A stretch of DNA of 64,000 nt from Marinobacter salinus (lineage in GTDB: Bacteria; Pseudomonadota; Gammaproteobacteria; Pseudomonadales; Oleiphilaceae), in NCBI RefSeq assembly GCF_001854125.1, contig NZ_CP017715.1, forward strand, positions 868,001 through 932,000, read 5' to 3'. The translations under genes were made by a program, and so were the position numbers. A model generated the notes under the pieces. The model had not been told where the DNA came from, did no database searches, and saw only the letters and a list, made by a program, of their open reading frames with translations. Below, piece by piece: positions 18,994 through 29,297 of the stretch; positions within the stretch are counted from its first letter, which is position 1; each line of letters begins with the position of its first letter.

Positions 18994-19203
18994 TCAGACC
19001 GGGGTTACATTTTCCGCCTGGGGGCCTTTCGGGCCCTGAGTCACGGTGAACTGTACCTGCTGACCTTCGGTCAGGGTACGGAAGCCGCTAGAATTGATTG
19101 CACTGTAGTGAACAAATACGTCACTGCCGCCGTCCTGAGCAATGAAACCAAAGCCTTTGGACTCGTTGAACCACTTCACGTGGCCGGTTTTTGTATCGGA
19201 CAT
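18994..19203 (-). CDS. Cold-shock protein, CspA family
   Basis: A 69-residue single cold-shock domain. It starts [21 protein letters not shown], with RNP1 as KGFGFI, RNP2 as VFVHYSAI, and the usual end [13 protein letters not shown]. It binds single-stranded RNA and DNA and acts as an RNA chaperone. It has a strong sigma-70 promoter and a leader of about 160 nt, the arrangement typical of cspA-type genes whose mRNA leader controls expression with temperature. Whether it is cold-induced or constitutive cannot be told from sequence. Confidence 0.95.
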   Translation of the reverse strand: MSDTKTGHVKWFNESKGFGFIAQDGGSDVFVHYSAINSSGFRTLTEGQQVQFTVTQGPKGPQAENVTPV

Positions 19204-19363
19204 TGATCTTTCCTGTCTTTCTGAAATTTGCCCTCACGGGACCTTCATATTCCTGATTGGAACTAATGCTGAGAAATCCAGAGAGTACTGAGGAAAGAGC
19301 AACGAAAAGCACTTCGGCAGGACGTTGTAGCACATTCACCAAATACCGCTGTTTTTTCACAGC
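19204..19363 (-). promoter_or_regulatory. Long 5' leader of the cold-shock mRNA
   Basis: The distance from the predicted start site near 19363 to the ATG at 19203 is about 160 nt with no open frame. CspA-family genes commonly have such a leader that refolds with temperature. A stem GCTGTG/CACAGC-like repeat is visible near its 5' end (19348-19364). The regulatory role is inferred from the family. Confidence 0.5.
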
Positions 19364-19369
19364 AATTTC

Positions 19370-19398
19370 AGTATAGACCGACTTTGGGGGGGCGTCAA
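19370..19398 (-). promoter_or_regulatory. Sigma-70 promoter of the cold-shock gene
   Basis: On the minus strand a TTGACG -35 box (19393-19398), a spacer of exactly 17 bp containing seven consecutive C, and a TATACT -10 box (19370-19375). Transcription should begin near 19363. A run of A/T lies just upstream and could act as an UP-like element. Confidence 0.82.
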
Positions 19399-19468
19399 CG
19401 CTTTTTTTTTAAGGTTTCAAGTACAATCTTGGCCCTTTAAAAACAAGGTCTTGTCGTGACTGGCGACA

Positions 19469-19505
19469 AAATCCATCCAGCGCTTCAGAGTCGCCGGATG
19501 GATTT
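19469..19505 (-). terminator. Intrinsic terminator of prpE
   Basis: A 10-bp perfect inverted repeat, AAATCCATCC with GGATGGATTT, extended inward by four further pairs (one G-U) around a 9-nt loop and followed on the minus strand by TTTTG. It lies 15 bp after the prpE stop. Confidence 0.65.
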
Positions 19506-19520
19506 GCGGGGCGTATCGAG

Positions 19521-21395
19521 TCAGCTGCGGAACTGCTGGCTTATCTCTTCGAGGATCGCCGGATCATCAATGGTACTGGGAATTGCATACTCTTCTCCGT
19601 CGGCTATTTGTCGGATGACTCGACGCAATATTTTTCCGGAACGGGTCTTGGGCAGGCGCTCCACCACCATGGCGCGCCGGAAGCAGGCAATGGCTCCGAT
19701 CTTGTCACGAACCATTTCAACCAGCTCGTCCTCGAGTTCGTCGTGATCAATGGTTGCTCCATCCTTGATCAGTACGAGGCCAACGGGTACCTGACCTTTC
19801 AAATCATCATGTGCACCAACGACGCAGCACTCGGCGATAGCGGGGTGAGAGGCTACGACCTCTTCCATCTCGCCGGTAGAGAGGCGGTGCCCTGCAACGT
19901 TAATAACATCGTCGGTGCGGCCCATGATAAACACATAGCCATCTTCATCAACGAAGCCGCCATCACCAGAGCTGTAAAAGCCGGGAATAGGTTCAAGGTA
20001 ACTTTTCCGGAAGCGCTCATCATCACCCCAGATGGTCATCAGGCAGCCTGGAGGCAATGGCAGTTTCACGGCTATCTGGCCTTGCTCTCCGGCTGGCATC
20101 TGGCTGCCGTTCGGGTTGACCACCTGGACGTTATAGCCAGGGGAGGGCATGGTGGCTGAACCTGGCTTGGTTGCCATCATCTCTATGCCGACCGGGTTAC
20201 AGCAGATAGCCCAGCCGGTTTCGGTTTGCCACCAGTGGTCCAGAATCGGGAGGTTGGTGTGCTCCTTGAGCCACTCGTAAGTAGGGGGGTCCAGTCGTTC
20301 GCCGGCAAGAAAGATGCGTTTCAGTGACTTTATGTTGTAACGGGACAGCTGATCGGCCTCCGGATCTTCCTTGCGCACAGCACGGAAGGCCGTCGGAGCG
20401 GTAAACAGCAGATTCACACCATGATCCTGCACGACACGCCAGAATGCGCCTGAATCGGGCGTTTTGACCGGTTTGCCCTCGTACAGGATGGTGGTGCAGC
20501 CAGCGAACAGCGGCGCATAGACAATATAGCTGTGGCCAACGACCCAACCTACGTCAGACGCTGCCCAGTATATGTCTCCCGGGTTGGCGTCATAAACCAG
20601 CTTCATACTGTAGTTCAGGGCGACCGCATGGCCGCCGTTGTCGCGCACGACTCCCTTGGGCTTGCCGGTCGTGCCGGAGGTATAGAGGATGTAAAGAGGG
20701 TCCGTGGATTTGACGGGTACCGGGTCTGCCGGTTGGGCCGACGCGACCAGCTCCTGCCAGTCGAAGTCTTGTCCAGCCTGCATGTCGGCCTGGGCCTGGG
20801 GCCGCTGGTAAACGATGCAGCACTCTGGTTTGTGTACGGCTTGCGCAATGGCTTTGTTAACCAGGGGCATGTACTCAATGACACGGGTGATTTCGATGCC
20901 GCAGGAGGCGGTGAGGATCGCCTTGGGCTTGGCATCGTCTATCCGTACTGCAAGCTCATGGGCAGCAAAGCCACCAAAGACAACGGAGTGAATAGCACCA
21001 ATACGGGCACAGCCGAGCATTGCGATGGCGGCTTCCGGAATCATCGGCATGTAAATGATGACGCGATCACCTTTGCTGATGCCACGGTCCTTAAGCGCGC
21101 CTGCAAAACGGGCGACTGCGTCTGTAAGCTCGCTGTAAGTGTAAGAGCGTTTGGTGTTTGTTACCGGGGAATCATAGATCAGGGCAGTCTGATTGCCCCT
21201 GCCGGCGCGAATATTGGCATCGAGTGCGACATCGGAACTGTTCAGAACGCCGTCGGGAAACCACTGGCCATGGCCATTATCTGTGGGTTGCCAGATAGTT
21301 TTTGGCGGTTCGAACCAGTCAATTTGATCCGCCTGTTCACGCCAAAAGTCATCCGGATGGTCAATCGACCGCCGGAATTCTGAGTGGTAGTCCAT
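19521..21395 (-). CDS. prpE: Propionyl-CoA synthetase (acetyl-CoA synthetase family)
   Basis: A 624-residue ANL-superfamily acyl-CoA synthetase that activates short-chain acids by an acyl-AMP intermediate. The ATP motif is YTSGTTGKPKG near residue 245, WWQTETGWAI near residue 395 is the A5 region, and KTRSGKILRR carries the catalytic lysine near residue 590. The N-terminus YHSEFRRSIDHPDDFWREQA and the ALDANIRAGRGNQTALIYDS stretch favour PrpE-type over AcsA-type, but acetate versus propionate preference cannot be settled by eye. The ATG at 21395 has GAGGTGG 6 nt upstream; an in-frame GTG 9 bp earlier overlaps that site and is unlikely. No prp catabolic genes are adjacent. Confidence 0.88.
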   Translation of the reverse strand: MDYHSEFRRSIDHPDDFWREQADQIDWFEPPKTIWQPTDNGHGQWFPDGVLNSSDVALDANIRAGRGNQTALIYDSPVTNTKRSYTYSELTDAVARFAGALKDRGISKGDRVIIYMPMIPEAAIAMLGCARIGAIHSVVFGGFAAHELAVRIDDAKPKAILTASCGIEITRVIEYMPLVNKAIAQAVHKPECCIVYQRPQAQADMQAGQDFDWQELVASAQPADPVPVKSTDPLYILYTSGTTGKPKGVVRDNGGHAVALNYSMKLVYDANPGDIYWAASDVGWVVGHSYIVYAPLFAGCTTILYEGKPVKTPDSGAFWRVVQDHGVNLLFTAPTAFRAVRKEDPEADQLSRYNIKSLKRIFLAGERLDPPTYEWLKEHTNLPILDHWWQTETGWAICCNPVGIEMMATKPGSATMPSPGYNVQVVNPNGSQMPAGEQGQIAVKLPLPPGCLMTIWGDDERFRKSYLEPIPGFYSSGDGGFVDEDGYVFIMGRTDDVINVAGHRLSTGEMEEVVASHPAIAECCVVGAHDDLKGQVPVGLVLIKDGATIDHDELEDELVEMVRDKIGAIACFRRAMVVERLPKTRSGKILRRVIRQIADGEEYAIPSTIDDPAILEEISQQFRS

Positions 21396-21505
21396 ACAAT
21401 CCACCTCATTGTGCCTGTTGTTGTTTTATTGCCTTTTGCACAACTGTAGGCCGTTTGAAATGATGGACTAGTAGACCATTGGCTTAGTCAGGCGGTATTC
21501 CCCGG

Positions 21506-22885
21506 CTATTTTTTCACGCAATTGACAGAGGTCACAACAGCACTGATATCGCCCTCGGCAACCCGTGCGTTGATGTGCTCGCCAGAACTGAGTTTCGAGG
21601 CGTCACGAACGATGTTTCCCTCGCCATTTCGGACAATGGCATAGCCACGACCCAGTGTGGCGAGCGGGCTGACCACATGAAGGGTCTGCGCAATATGCTC
21701 GTATTGTTCCCGTCGCTGCTGCAGGCGTTGGCGAATGGCTGCACCCAGTCGTTCCTCAAACCGCGAGAGGTTTTCCCTGCTGCTTGTCAGCTGTCTCGCA
21801 GGCGATTGCATGGCAAGCCGCTGGGCCAGATGCTCACTACGGACTGTGACGCGATCAAGGCGTTGGCGCACGGCTTTGCCCAGCCGTAACTCCAGTTCGT
21901 CCATTCGCTGGGCTTTTTCTAGCAGCTCGCGCCGCGGGTCCCTGAGGCGCGCCGCGAGATGTTCAAGCTGCGTATTAAGCCTTTTCAGGGCGCGTCGGGC
22001 GGAGTTGGCGAGCCGGAGCTCCCGCTCCCGGATCTGCCTCAGCCAGTCCTGCTGATCCGGTGATATTTTTTCTGCTGCTGCCGAGGGTGTTGGCGCCCTG
22101 AGGTCGGCAACGAAATCGGCGATGGTAACGTCCACTTCATGACCAACGGCACTGACCGTGGGAATTGTGCAGTTTGCGATGGCGCGAGCCACAGTTTCCT
22201 CGTTAAAGCACCAGAGGTCTTCGAGAGAACCGCCGCCCCGGCCAACGATCAGAACGTCTGCCACGCCATGAGCCTGGGCCCGCCCGATAGCCTGAACGAT
22301 ATCGGCGGTCGCCGCTTTGCCCTGTACCGCAGTCGGGTAAAGGGTGACGGGGATGGCTGGGCAACGACGTGCGAGAACCGTGAGGATGTCGTGGATGGCC
22401 GCGCCGGTGGGAGATGTGACAACGCCAATGTGCCCCGGAATTGCCGGTATTGGTTTTTTGCGCAAGGTATCGAAGAGACCCTCGGCCTGCAGCTTGCGCT
22501 TCAGTTCGTCAAACGCTTGCTGAAGCTCGCCCAGGCCGGCCGGCTCCATGTGCTCGACAATGATCTGGAAATCGCCACGGTTCTCATAGAGCGTAACCTT
22601 GCCGCGAATGCGAACCTGGTCGCCCTCCCTTGGCAATACGCGGAGGCGCTGGTTAAACCCTTTGAACATGGCGCAGCGCACCTGGCACTTGCGGTCTTTT
22701 AGAGAGAAATACCAGTGGCCCGATGACGGGCGCGAAAATCCTGAAAGTTCGCCCTCTACCCAAACCTGCATGAAGCTGGATTCCAGCAGATGTCTGGCCT
22801 GGTGGTTCAGCTCGCTGACGCTCAGTGCACGGGGCCTGGTGTCTTGAAATGATGCAGTAGCGGAGGGTGTTCCGTGGTGATCCAT
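21506..22885 (-). CDS. xseA: Exodeoxyribonuclease VII large subunit
   Basis: A 459-residue nuclease subunit. It begins with an OB-fold ([31 protein letters not shown]), followed by the catalytic core with [43 protein letters not shown] and [28 protein letters not shown]. The rest is a long coiled coil rich in R, L and E, with a C-terminal [10 protein letters not shown]. With XseB it degrades single-stranded DNA. The ATG at 22885 fits the family; an upstream extension is unlikely. It is divergent from guaB, as is common. Confidence 0.95.
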   Translation of the reverse strand: MDHHGTPSATASFQDTRPRALSVSELNHQARHLLESSFMQVWVEGELSGFSRPSSGHWYFSLKDRKCQVRCAMFKGFNQRLRVLPREGDQVRIRGKVTLYENRGDFQIIVEHMEPAGLGELQQAFDELKRKLQAEGLFDTLRKKPIPAIPGHIGVVTSPTGAAIHDILTVLARRCPAIPVTLYPTAVQGKAATADIVQAIGRAQAHGVADVLIVGRGGGSLEDLWCFNEETVARAIANCTIPTVSAVGHEVDVTIADFVADLRAPTPSAAAEKISPDQQDWLRQIRERELRLANSARRALKRLNTQLEHLAARLRDPRRELLEKAQRMDELELRLGKAVRQRLDRVTVRSEHLAQRLAMQSPARQLTSSRENLSRFEERLGAAIRQRLQQRREQYEHIAQTLHVVSPLATLGRGYAIVRNGEGNIVRDASKLSSGEHINARVAEGDISAVVTSVNCVKK

Positions 22886-22962
22886 ACGCAATAGCCGAAA
22901 AGTGGGAAGGCAAAAATGGCGAGATTTCAAAAAGATGCAATTGGGCCTTAACAAAGGCGCGG

Positions 22963-22991
22963 TTTACTGTCCCCGAGAGCCCCTTTATAAT
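22963..22991 (+). promoter_or_regulatory. guaB: Sigma-70 promoter of guaB
   Basis: A TTTACT -35 (22963-22968), a 17-bp spacer and a perfect TATAAT -10 (22986-22991). The expected start near 22998 leaves an 80-nt leader before the guaB ATG. A GC-rich discriminator is not evident, so stringent control is not claimed. Confidence 0.78.
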
Positions 22992-23077
22992 AGATCGATT
23001 AAGGATTTTGCTTTGCTGTGCCGCCGCGGGTACAGCACGGAAACTCCCAATTTAGCACGTTCAAAAGGCGGATCCCA

Positions 23078-24541
23078 ATGCTGCGAATTGCCGAAGAAGC
23101 CCTGACATTTGATGACGTTCTGCTGGTCCCCGGATATTCCGAAGTTCTTCCTCACCAGGTCAGCCTGCAGACACAGTTGACCAAAGGTATCACCCTGAAC
23201 ATTCCGCTGGTGTCTTCTGCGATGGACACAGTCACCGAAGCAGAGCTGGCCATTGCCATGGCGCAGGAAGGCGGAATTGGCATCATGCACAAGAACATGA
23301 CCGTTGAACAGCAGGCGGCTGCGGTTCGCAAGGTCAAGAAGTTCGAAAGCGGTGTTGTCAAAGATCCGATCACCGTTACGCCTGAAACCACTGTTCGCGA
23401 GTTGGTGGACATTACGATGGCGAACAACATTTCTGGCCTGCCGGTTGTGGATGGCCACGACCTGGTCGGCATTGTGACCGGCCGCGACATCCGCTTTGAA
23501 AGCCGAATGGACACACCGGTACGGGACATCATGACGCCTAAGGAAAAACTGGTCACCGTGAAAGAAGGTGCCTGCCTGGATGACGTCAAGGAGCTCCTGC
23601 ACCGCCACCGCATCGAAAAGGTGCTGGTGGTCAATGACAATTTTGAGCTGCGTGGATTGATAACCGTCAAGGACATCCAGAAGGCCAAAGACTACCCGCT
23701 GGCCTGCAAGGACGACCAGGGCCGGTTGCGTGTCGGTGCGGCGGTCAGCACGGGTGGCGATACCGAGGCGCGGATTACTGCGCTGGCTGAAGCCGGAGTC
23801 GATGTGATCGTGGTGGACACGGCTCACGGGCATTCCAAAGGCGTGATTGAACGGGTTCGCTGGGTCAAGCAGACATTCCCGGAGGTTCAGGTGATCGGCG
23901 GCAATATCGCCACCTCCCAGGCTGCCATTGCCCTCGCTGATGCGGGTGCAGATGCCGTCAAGGTCGGTATTGGTCCTGGATCCATTTGTACCACCCGGAT
24001 CGTAGCCGGCATTGGCGTTCCACAGATCTCTGCTGTATCCAACGTAGCGGCAGCTCTGAAGGACCGTGGCGTGCCTCTTATCGCTGACGGCGGTATCCGC
24101 TTCTCCGGCGACATTTCCAAGGCGATAGCCGCAGGCGCCCATTGCGTGATGATTGGTAGCCTGCTTGCAGGTACTGATGAAGCGCCCGGCGAAGTTGAGT
24201 TGTTCCAGGGGCGCAGTTATAAAGCCTACCGTGGAATGGGTTCGATTGGCGCCATGGGGCAGGGCTCCAGCGACCGGTATTTCCAGGACGCCAGCAAGGG
24301 TATTGAAAAGCTCGTTCCGGAAGGCATTGAGGGCCGCGTGGCCTGCAAAGGCCCGATGCGGAATATCGTTCATCAGCTGATTGGTGGTTTGAGGGCTTCC
24401 ATGGGCTACACCGGCAGCGCCACCATGGAAGAGATGCGGACCAAGCCGGAGTTTGTGCGCATCACCAACGCCGGTATGCGCGAGAGCCACGTCCACGACG
24501 TGACGATCACCAAGGAAGCGCCCAACTACCGTATCGGCTGA
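23078..24541 (+). CDS. guaB: Inosine-5'-monophosphate dehydrogenase
   Basis: A 487-residue TIM-barrel enzyme oxidising IMP to XMP with NAD, the first step of GMP synthesis. It starts [21 protein letters not shown]. Two CBS domains sit at about residues 90-205 ([17 protein letters not shown] and [16 protein letters not shown]). The catalytic loop [15 protein letters not shown] carries the cysteine near residue 305, and the flap arginine-tyrosine region is [12 protein letters not shown]. The ATG at 23078 is preceded by AAGGCGG. It forms a unit with guaA, separated by a terminator-like hairpin. Confidence 0.97.
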   Translation: MLRIAEEALTFDDVLLVPGYSEVLPHQVSLQTQLTKGITLNIPLVSSAMDTVTEAELAIAMAQEGGIGIMHKNMTVEQQAAAVRKVKKFESGVVKDPITVTPETTVRELVDITMANNISGLPVVDGHDLVGIVTGRDIRFESRMDTPVRDIMTPKEKLVTVKEGACLDDVKELLHRHRIEKVLVVNDNFELRGLITVKDIQKAKDYPLACKDDQGRLRVGAAVSTGGDTEARITALAEAGVDVIVVDTAHGHSKGVIERVRWVKQTFPEVQVIGGNIATSQAAIALADAGADAVKVGIGPGSICTTRIVAGIGVPQISAVSNVAAALKDRGVPLIADGGIRFSGDISKAIAAGAHCVMIGSLLAGTDEAPGEVELFQGRSYKAYRGMGSIGAMGQGSSDRYFQDASKGIEKLVPEGIEGRVACKGPMRNIVHQLIGGLRASMGYTGSATMEEMRTKPEFVRITNAGMRESHVHDVTITKEAPNYRIG

Positions 24542-24558
24542 TCATCGCCTTATCTCAG

Positions 24559-24594
24559 CGCGGCCCAACCTCCGGGCCGCGTTATTTATTTTTG
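24559..24594 (+). terminator. Terminator-like hairpin between guaB and guaA
   Basis: An 8-bp perfect GC stem, CGCGGCCC with GGGCCGCG, a 7-nt loop (AACCTCC) and a following TTATTTATTTTTG tract. It looks like a genuine intrinsic terminator inside the guaBA pair and should reduce readthrough into guaA unless an internal promoter compensates. Confidence 0.75.
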
Positions 24595-24607
24595 ATCCGA
24601 GGACTCC

Positions 24608-26185
24608 ATGGCCCAGAACATTCACGACCACCGCATCCTGATTCTCGATTTCGGTTCCCAGTATACCCAGCTGATCGCGCGTCGGGTGAGGGAAGTCGGC
24701 GTCTATTGCGAAATCAGGGCGTTTGATATTACCGATGAAGAACTCGATGACTTCAACCCGAAGGGGATCATCCTGGCTGGTGGTCCCGAGTCGGTCACCC
24801 AACTGGGGGGGCCGCGTGCTCCTGAAGGCCTGTTTGAGCGCGGCATTCCAGTGCTGGGGATTTGCTACGGCATGCAGACCATGGCTGAGCAGCTGGGTGG
24901 TCGAGTGGCCAGTTCGGAGAAGCGCGAGTTTGGCTATGCGCAGATAAAGGTGCGGGCAAAAGGTCCTCTGCTTCGGGACATCACCGATCATCTGACTGCC
25001 ACCGGAGAATCCCTGCTGGATGTCTGGATGAGCCATGGCGACAAGGTTGTGGTTATGCCCGACGGTTTTGAGTTGCTCGCGTCCACCGAGAGTGCGCCCG
25101 TCGCGGCAATGCAGGACCTGAGCCGGAACCTCTACGGTGTTCAGTTTCACCCGGAAGTGACCCACACTTTGCAGGGTAAGCGGATTCTGGAGCATTTTAT
25201 TCTTGATATCTGTGGCTGCGAGGCGCTCTGGACGCCAGCCAAGATTGTTGATGACGCAGTGCGCCAGATTCGGGAGCAGGTCGGTAACGACAAGGTCTTG
25301 CTGGGCCTGTCCGGTGGTGTGGACTCCTCAGTGACTGCCGCATTGCTGCACAAGGCAATCGGTGAGCAGCTGACGTGCGTGTTCGTGGATAATGGCCTGT
25401 TGCGTCTTCACGAGGGCGATCAGGTGATGGATATGTTCGCCAGCAACATGGGTGTGAAAGTGATCCGTGTTGATGCAGAAGACCTGTTCCTGTCCAAACT
25501 CAAGGGTGAGAATGACCCGGAGCAGAAACGAAAGATCATAGGCAACACATTTATCGACGTTTTCGATGATGAAGCCGCCAACATCAAGGATGTGAACTGG
25601 CTGGCACAGGGGACCATTTATCCTGATGTGATTGAGTCGGCGGCTTCCAAGACTGGCAAGGCCCATGTCATCAAATCTCATCACAATGTCGGTGGTTTGC
25701 CCGAGACCATGAAAATGAAGCTTGTGGAGCCTCTCCGTGAGCTGTTCAAGGACGAAGTCCGCAGGATTGGCCTCGAGTTGGGGCTGCCCTACGATATGGT
25801 CTACCGGCATCCGTTTCCAGGCCCGGGCCTCGGTGTGCGGATTCTTGGCGAAGTCAAGAAAGAGTACGCCGACATTTTGCGCCGGGCCGATGCCATTTTT
25901 CTGGAAGAACTGCACCGCGCTGATTTTTACCACAAAACCAGTCAGGCCTTTGCGGTATTCCTGCCAGTAAAGTCGGTTGGTGTGGTGGGGGATGCCCGCC
26001 GTTATGAATATGTCGTTGCTCTACGGGCCGTTGAAACCATCGATTTCATGACAGCCCGTTGGGCGCACTTGCCCTACGATCTTCTGGAGACTGTTTCAAA
26101 TCGCATAATCAATGAGATCGCTGGCGTTTCCCGGGTAACCTACGATATCTCCTCCAAGCCCCCTGCGACGATCGAGTGGGAATGA
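24608..26185 (+). CDS. guaA: GMP synthase (glutamine-hydrolysing)
   Basis: A 525-residue two-domain enzyme converting XMP to GMP. The N-terminal class I amidotransferase has GICYGMQ with the nucleophilic Cys near residue 85 and FHPEVTHT with the catalytic His-Glu pair near residue 180. The ATP pyrophosphatase domain has LSGGVDSSV near residue 235, and the C-terminal dimerisation domain ends [13 protein letters not shown] site is 5 nt before the ATG. It marks the left border of the accessory block; in Pseudomonas the next conserved neighbourhood gene is tadA. Confidence 0.97.
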   Translation: MAQNIHDHRILILDFGSQYTQLIARRVREVGVYCEIRAFDITDEELDDFNPKGIILAGGPESVTQLGGPRAPEGLFERGIPVLGICYGMQTMAEQLGGRVASSEKREFGYAQIKVRAKGPLLRDITDHLTATGESLLDVWMSHGDKVVVMPDGFELLASTESAPVAAMQDLSRNLYGVQFHPEVTHTLQGKRILEHFILDICGCEALWTPAKIVDDAVRQIREQVGNDKVLLGLSGGVDSSVTAALLHKAIGEQLTCVFVDNGLLRLHEGDQVMDMFASNMGVKVIRVDAEDLFLSKLKGENDPEQKRKIIGNTFIDVFDDEAANIKDVNWLAQGTIYPDVIESAASKTGKAHVIKSHHNVGGLPETMKMKLVEPLRELFKDEVRRIGLELGLPYDMVYRHPFPGPGLGVRILGEVKKEYADILRRADAIFLEELHRADFYHKTSQAFAVFLPVKSVGVVGDARRYEYVVALRAVETIDFMTARWAHLPYDLLETVSNRIINEIAGVSRVTYDISSKPPATIEWE

Positions 26186-26528
26186 CCGGAACCTTTAGCG
26201 CATTGATTTAGAAAAATTAAATCAATCTAATCAACAGTATGTTCTGCATCATCAATGGTATTTATCGCGTGTGGCAAGGCTGAACATGTCGATACCATGA
26301 GATGAAAATTAAGTCTGGCATGATATGAGGGCAATTGAACGGCGCCTCCGCAACCAATTGTCTTCGTGCCAGACCTTATGTCTCCAGCGCCAGTTAGTTA
26401 TTGATCTCTCGTTAGATTTTTTACGATTCTATCCCTTTTTATTGGCAGTCGGTTGGAGACAGAGGGCGAATGAAGGATTGAAGACCGTTGCAAATCATGT
26501 ACTGGCGTGACATTGAGCAGGTGAAACA
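26186..26528. other. AT-rich gap between guaA and the first accessory gene
   Basis: About 340 bp with no supportable gene. It is visibly richer in A+T than both flanks. It holds an AT inverted repeat (26202-26209 with 26219-26226, arms ATTGATTT/AAATCAAT, 9-nt centre), too weak to be a normal terminator, and two CAATTG sites. I see no tRNA fragment, integrase site or clear sigma-70 promoter. It is the left junction of the accessory block. Confidence 0.6.
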
Positions 26529-29297
26529 ATGTCTGGATCAAATAGCCGTAATTCTTCTTTGTCAGCATCCACACGCCTCTGGCATTCCCAGCCACAGGAG
26601 ACGGTGTTCCGTGAATTCGATGCCGGTGCCACCGGTCTCGACACGGCCGAAGCCTTGCAGCGCCTGGAACGGTATGGCCCGAACCGGTTGCCGGAGGCTC
26701 CGCCCCGCAGTCCGCTCATGCGCCTGTTGGCGCAATTCCACAACGTCCTCATATATGTGTTGCTCGTCGCAGCGCTCATTGCAGGGGCAATGGGGCATTG
26801 GGTGGACACCATCGTCATCCTCGGTGTGGTGCTGGTCAATGCTGTGATCGGGTTTGTGCAGGAGGGCAAGGCGGAAGACGCGCTGCGCGCCATCCGTAAC
26901 ATGCTCTCCTCGCAGGCGATGGTGTTGCGCGATGGTGGGCACGTGAGCGTGTCGGCCGAGGAATTAGTGCCTGGCGACATCGTGTTATTGCAATCCGGTG
27001 ACAAGGTCCCGGCGGATCTGCGCCTGTTGCGCGCCAAGGGCTTGCAGATACAGGAGGCAGTGCTCACGGGTGAATCCGTGGCGGTCGAAAAGGGTACTGA
27101 TCCGGTCACCGAAGATGCGGCATTGGGTGACCGTCTGTGTATGGCCTATTCCGGGACCCTCGTTACCCATGGCCAGGCCAGTGGCATCGTCGTTGCCACC
27201 GGTGCGGCCACCGAGATAGGGCGCATCAGCGGTCTGGTCTCTCAGGTTGAGACCCTGACCACGCCGCTGCTGAGGCAGATGGCGGTGTTCTCGCGCCGAC
27301 TCACCGGAACGGTGCTGGTACTGGCGCTGGCTATGCTCATATTCGGCGTTCTCGTGCGCGGCTTCAGCACTGCCGAGATGTTCATGACGGTGGTGGGGCT
27401 GGCGGTGGCGGCCATCCCCGAGGGGCTGCCTGCAATCCTCACCGTCACGCTGGCTATCGGCGTGACGCGTCTGGCCGGACGCAATGCGATCATTCGCCGC
27501 CTGCCCGTGGTCGAAACGCTTGGCTCGGTGAGCGTGATTTGTTCCGACAAGACCGGCACCCTGACCCGTAACGAAATGACCGTGCAGAACATCGCTACGG
27601 TGGAGGGCCTCTACACCGTGGAGGGTAGTGGCTACATCCCGCGCGGCGGTTTCCTGTTGGAGGATCAGTCGGTCGAGGCTGATCAGGCCCCGCTGCTGAT
27701 GCAGGCGATCCGCGCTGCGCTGCTGTGCAATGACGCCACGCTGGAACAGAAAGCAGACGACTGGCGCGTGCATGGTGACCCGATGGAGGGTGCGCTAGTC
27801 GTGCTCGCGGTCAAGGCCGCGCTGGAGCCGAAGATGGAACGGCAGCAGCACCCGCGCACAGATCTGATCCCGTTTGAATCCGAGCACAAGTTCATGGCCA
27901 CGCTGCATCATGCCCACGACGGAAGCGCCATCATCTATCTCAAAGGAGCGCCTGAACAGATACTGGCGCGTTGCGCCAAGGTGCAAGGTGCAGCGGGAGA
28001 GGAGTTGCCGATGGATGCCGAACGCTGGCGGCAACGGGTGGAGGACCTGGCAAGCCAGGGCCAGCGCGTGCTGGCGGTGGCCTGTAAGCCCGCGCAAGCT
28101 CACCAACAGGAGCTGGATTTCAACGATGTGGAAGAGGGCCTGGTGCTGCTCGGTCTGTTCGGCCTCATCGATCCGCCTCGCACGGAGGCGATAGAGGCGG
28201 TGGCCGAGTGCCGGACGGCGGGCATCCGTGTGAAGATGATCACGGGCGACCATGCCGGCACGGCGCGCGCCATTGCGGCACAGCTTAATCTGGAAAACAG
28301 CGCAGAGGCCATTACCGGTCACGATCTCGACCGGATGGACGATGCCGCGCTGAGCGCACGTGCGCGTGAAGTGGACGTATACGCGCGCGTCAGCCCGGAG
28401 CACAAACTGCGGTTGGTCACGTTGTTGCAGGCGCAGGGCGCTATCGTCGCCATGACCGGTGACGGCGTCAACGACGCCCCCGCGCTGAAGCGAGCCGATG
28501 TCGGCATCGCTATGGGCCACAAAGGCACTGAAGCGGCCAAGGAGGCTTCCGAGATGGTCATTGCCGACGACAACTTTGCCACTATCGTGCATGCCGTCGA
28601 GCAGGGCCGTACCGTCTATGACAACCTCAAAAAGGCCATAGTGTTTCTGCTGCCAATCAACGGCGGCGAGGCATTGAGCATCATGATCGCGGTGCTGTTC
28701 GGTTTTACCCTGCCGATCACCCCGGTGCAGATCCTTTGGGTCAACATGGTCAGTTCGGTGGCGTTGGCGATGGCGTTGGCTTTCGAGGCCACCGAACCAG
28801 AGACTATGCGTCGGCCGCCGCGACCGGCAAACGAAGCGATGCTGTCGGGCTTCCTGCTCTGGCGTATCGCACTAGTGTCGGCCCTGATGGCTGCCGGCGT
28901 GTTCGGCATTTTCGGCTGGGCCAGCACGCACGGTTCCACGTTGGAGGAATCCCGAACCTACGCGGTGAATACCCTGGTGGCGATGGAGGTTTTCTACCTG
29001 TTTAGCGTCCGCTATTTGCGCGCGCCATCGTTCAAGTTTGACCAATTGTTCAACTCTCGCGCGGTTCTGATCGCCGTGGCGGTGGCTGTAACCCTGCAGT
29101 TGTTCTTCACCTATGGGCCGGTCATGGAACGGTTCTTCGATACCCGCCCGGTGGACTTCGTACACGGCGTGGAAATCATTGCGCTGGGCATGGCGCTATT
29201 TATGATTCTTGAACTCGAAAAACTCGCACTGCGCAAGTGGCGCAGAAAGCATGGTGGCAGCCGCTGCAGTCCGGGGAGGAGCGAGGCCAAATCATGA
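26529..29297 (+). CDS. P-type cation-transporting ATPase (type II family), first copy
   Basis: A 922-residue membrane pump. The phosphorylation motif SDKTGTLT is near residue 340, the actuator TGES near residue 180, the hinge TGDGVNDAPALKRADVGIAMG near residue 645, and M4 contains AAIPEGLPA as in Ca2+ and Na+/K+ type pumps. In M5 the Asn and Glu of the Ca2+ site are kept (PINGGEAL), but M6 reads WVNMVSSVALA, lacking the aspartate normal in SERCA-like pumps. The transported ion is therefore uncertain. An AGGTG site precedes the ATG by 5 nt. Its stop overlaps the start of a truncated antiporter gene. Base composition looks GC-richer than the gap before it. Confidence 0.88.
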   Translation: MSGSNSRNSSLSASTRLWHSQPQETVFREFDAGATGLDTAEALQRLERYGPNRLPEAPPRSPLMRLLAQFHNVLIYVLLVAALIAGAMGHWVDTIVILGVVLVNAVIGFVQEGKAEDALRAIRNMLSSQAMVLRDGGHVSVSAEELVPGDIVLLQSGDKVPADLRLLRAKGLQIQEAVLTGESVAVEKGTDPVTEDAALGDRLCMAYSGTLVTHGQASGIVVATGAATEIGRISGLVSQVETLTTPLLRQMAVFSRRLTGTVLVLALAMLIFGVLVRGFSTAEMFMTVVGLAVAAIPEGLPAILTVTLAIGVTRLAGRNAIIRRLPVVETLGSVSVICSDKTGTLTRNEMTVQNIATVEGLYTVEGSGYIPRGGFLLEDQSVEADQAPLLMQAIRAALLCNDATLEQKADDWRVHGDPMEGALVVLAVKAALEPKMERQQHPRTDLIPFESEHKFMATLHHAHDGSAIIYLKGAPEQILARCAKVQGAAGEELPMDAERWRQRVEDLASQGQRVLAVACKPAQAHQQELDFNDVEEGLVLLGLFGLIDPPRTEAIEAVAECRTAGIRVKMITGDHAGTARAIAAQLNLENSAEAITGHDLDRMDDAALSARAREVDVYARVSPEHKLRLVTLLQAQGAIVAMTGDGVNDAPALKRADVGIAMGHKGTEAAKEASEMVIADDNFATIVHAVEQGRTVYDNLKKAIVFLLPINGGEALSIMIAVLFGFTLPITPVQILWVNMVSSVALAMALAFEATEPETMRRPPRPANEAMLSGFLLWRIALVSALMAAGVFGIFGWASTHGSTLEESRTYAVNTLVAMEVFYLFSVRYLRAPSFKFDQLFNSRAVLIAVAVAVTLQLFFTYGPVMERFFDTRPVDFVHGVEIIALGMALFMILELEKLALRKWRRKHGGSRCSPGRSEAKS

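Noticed and set aside
22985..24496. A 503-codon open frame antisense to guaB.
   Set aside because: guaB is complete and conserved on the other strand; the antisense translation is rich in H, N and R and shows no domain.
26201..26227. Possible seventh FNR-type box upstream of the first P-type ATPase (CATTGA ... TCAATC).
   Set aside because: The half-sites are separated by 15 bp, not 6, so one FNR-family dimer could not bind both; listed only as an AT-rich inverted repeat.
26509..26533. Inverted repeat GACATTG/CAATGTC around the first ATPase start codon.
   Set aside because: The 11-bp spacing differs from the other sites and the repeat covers the ribosome site and start codon; probably chance.
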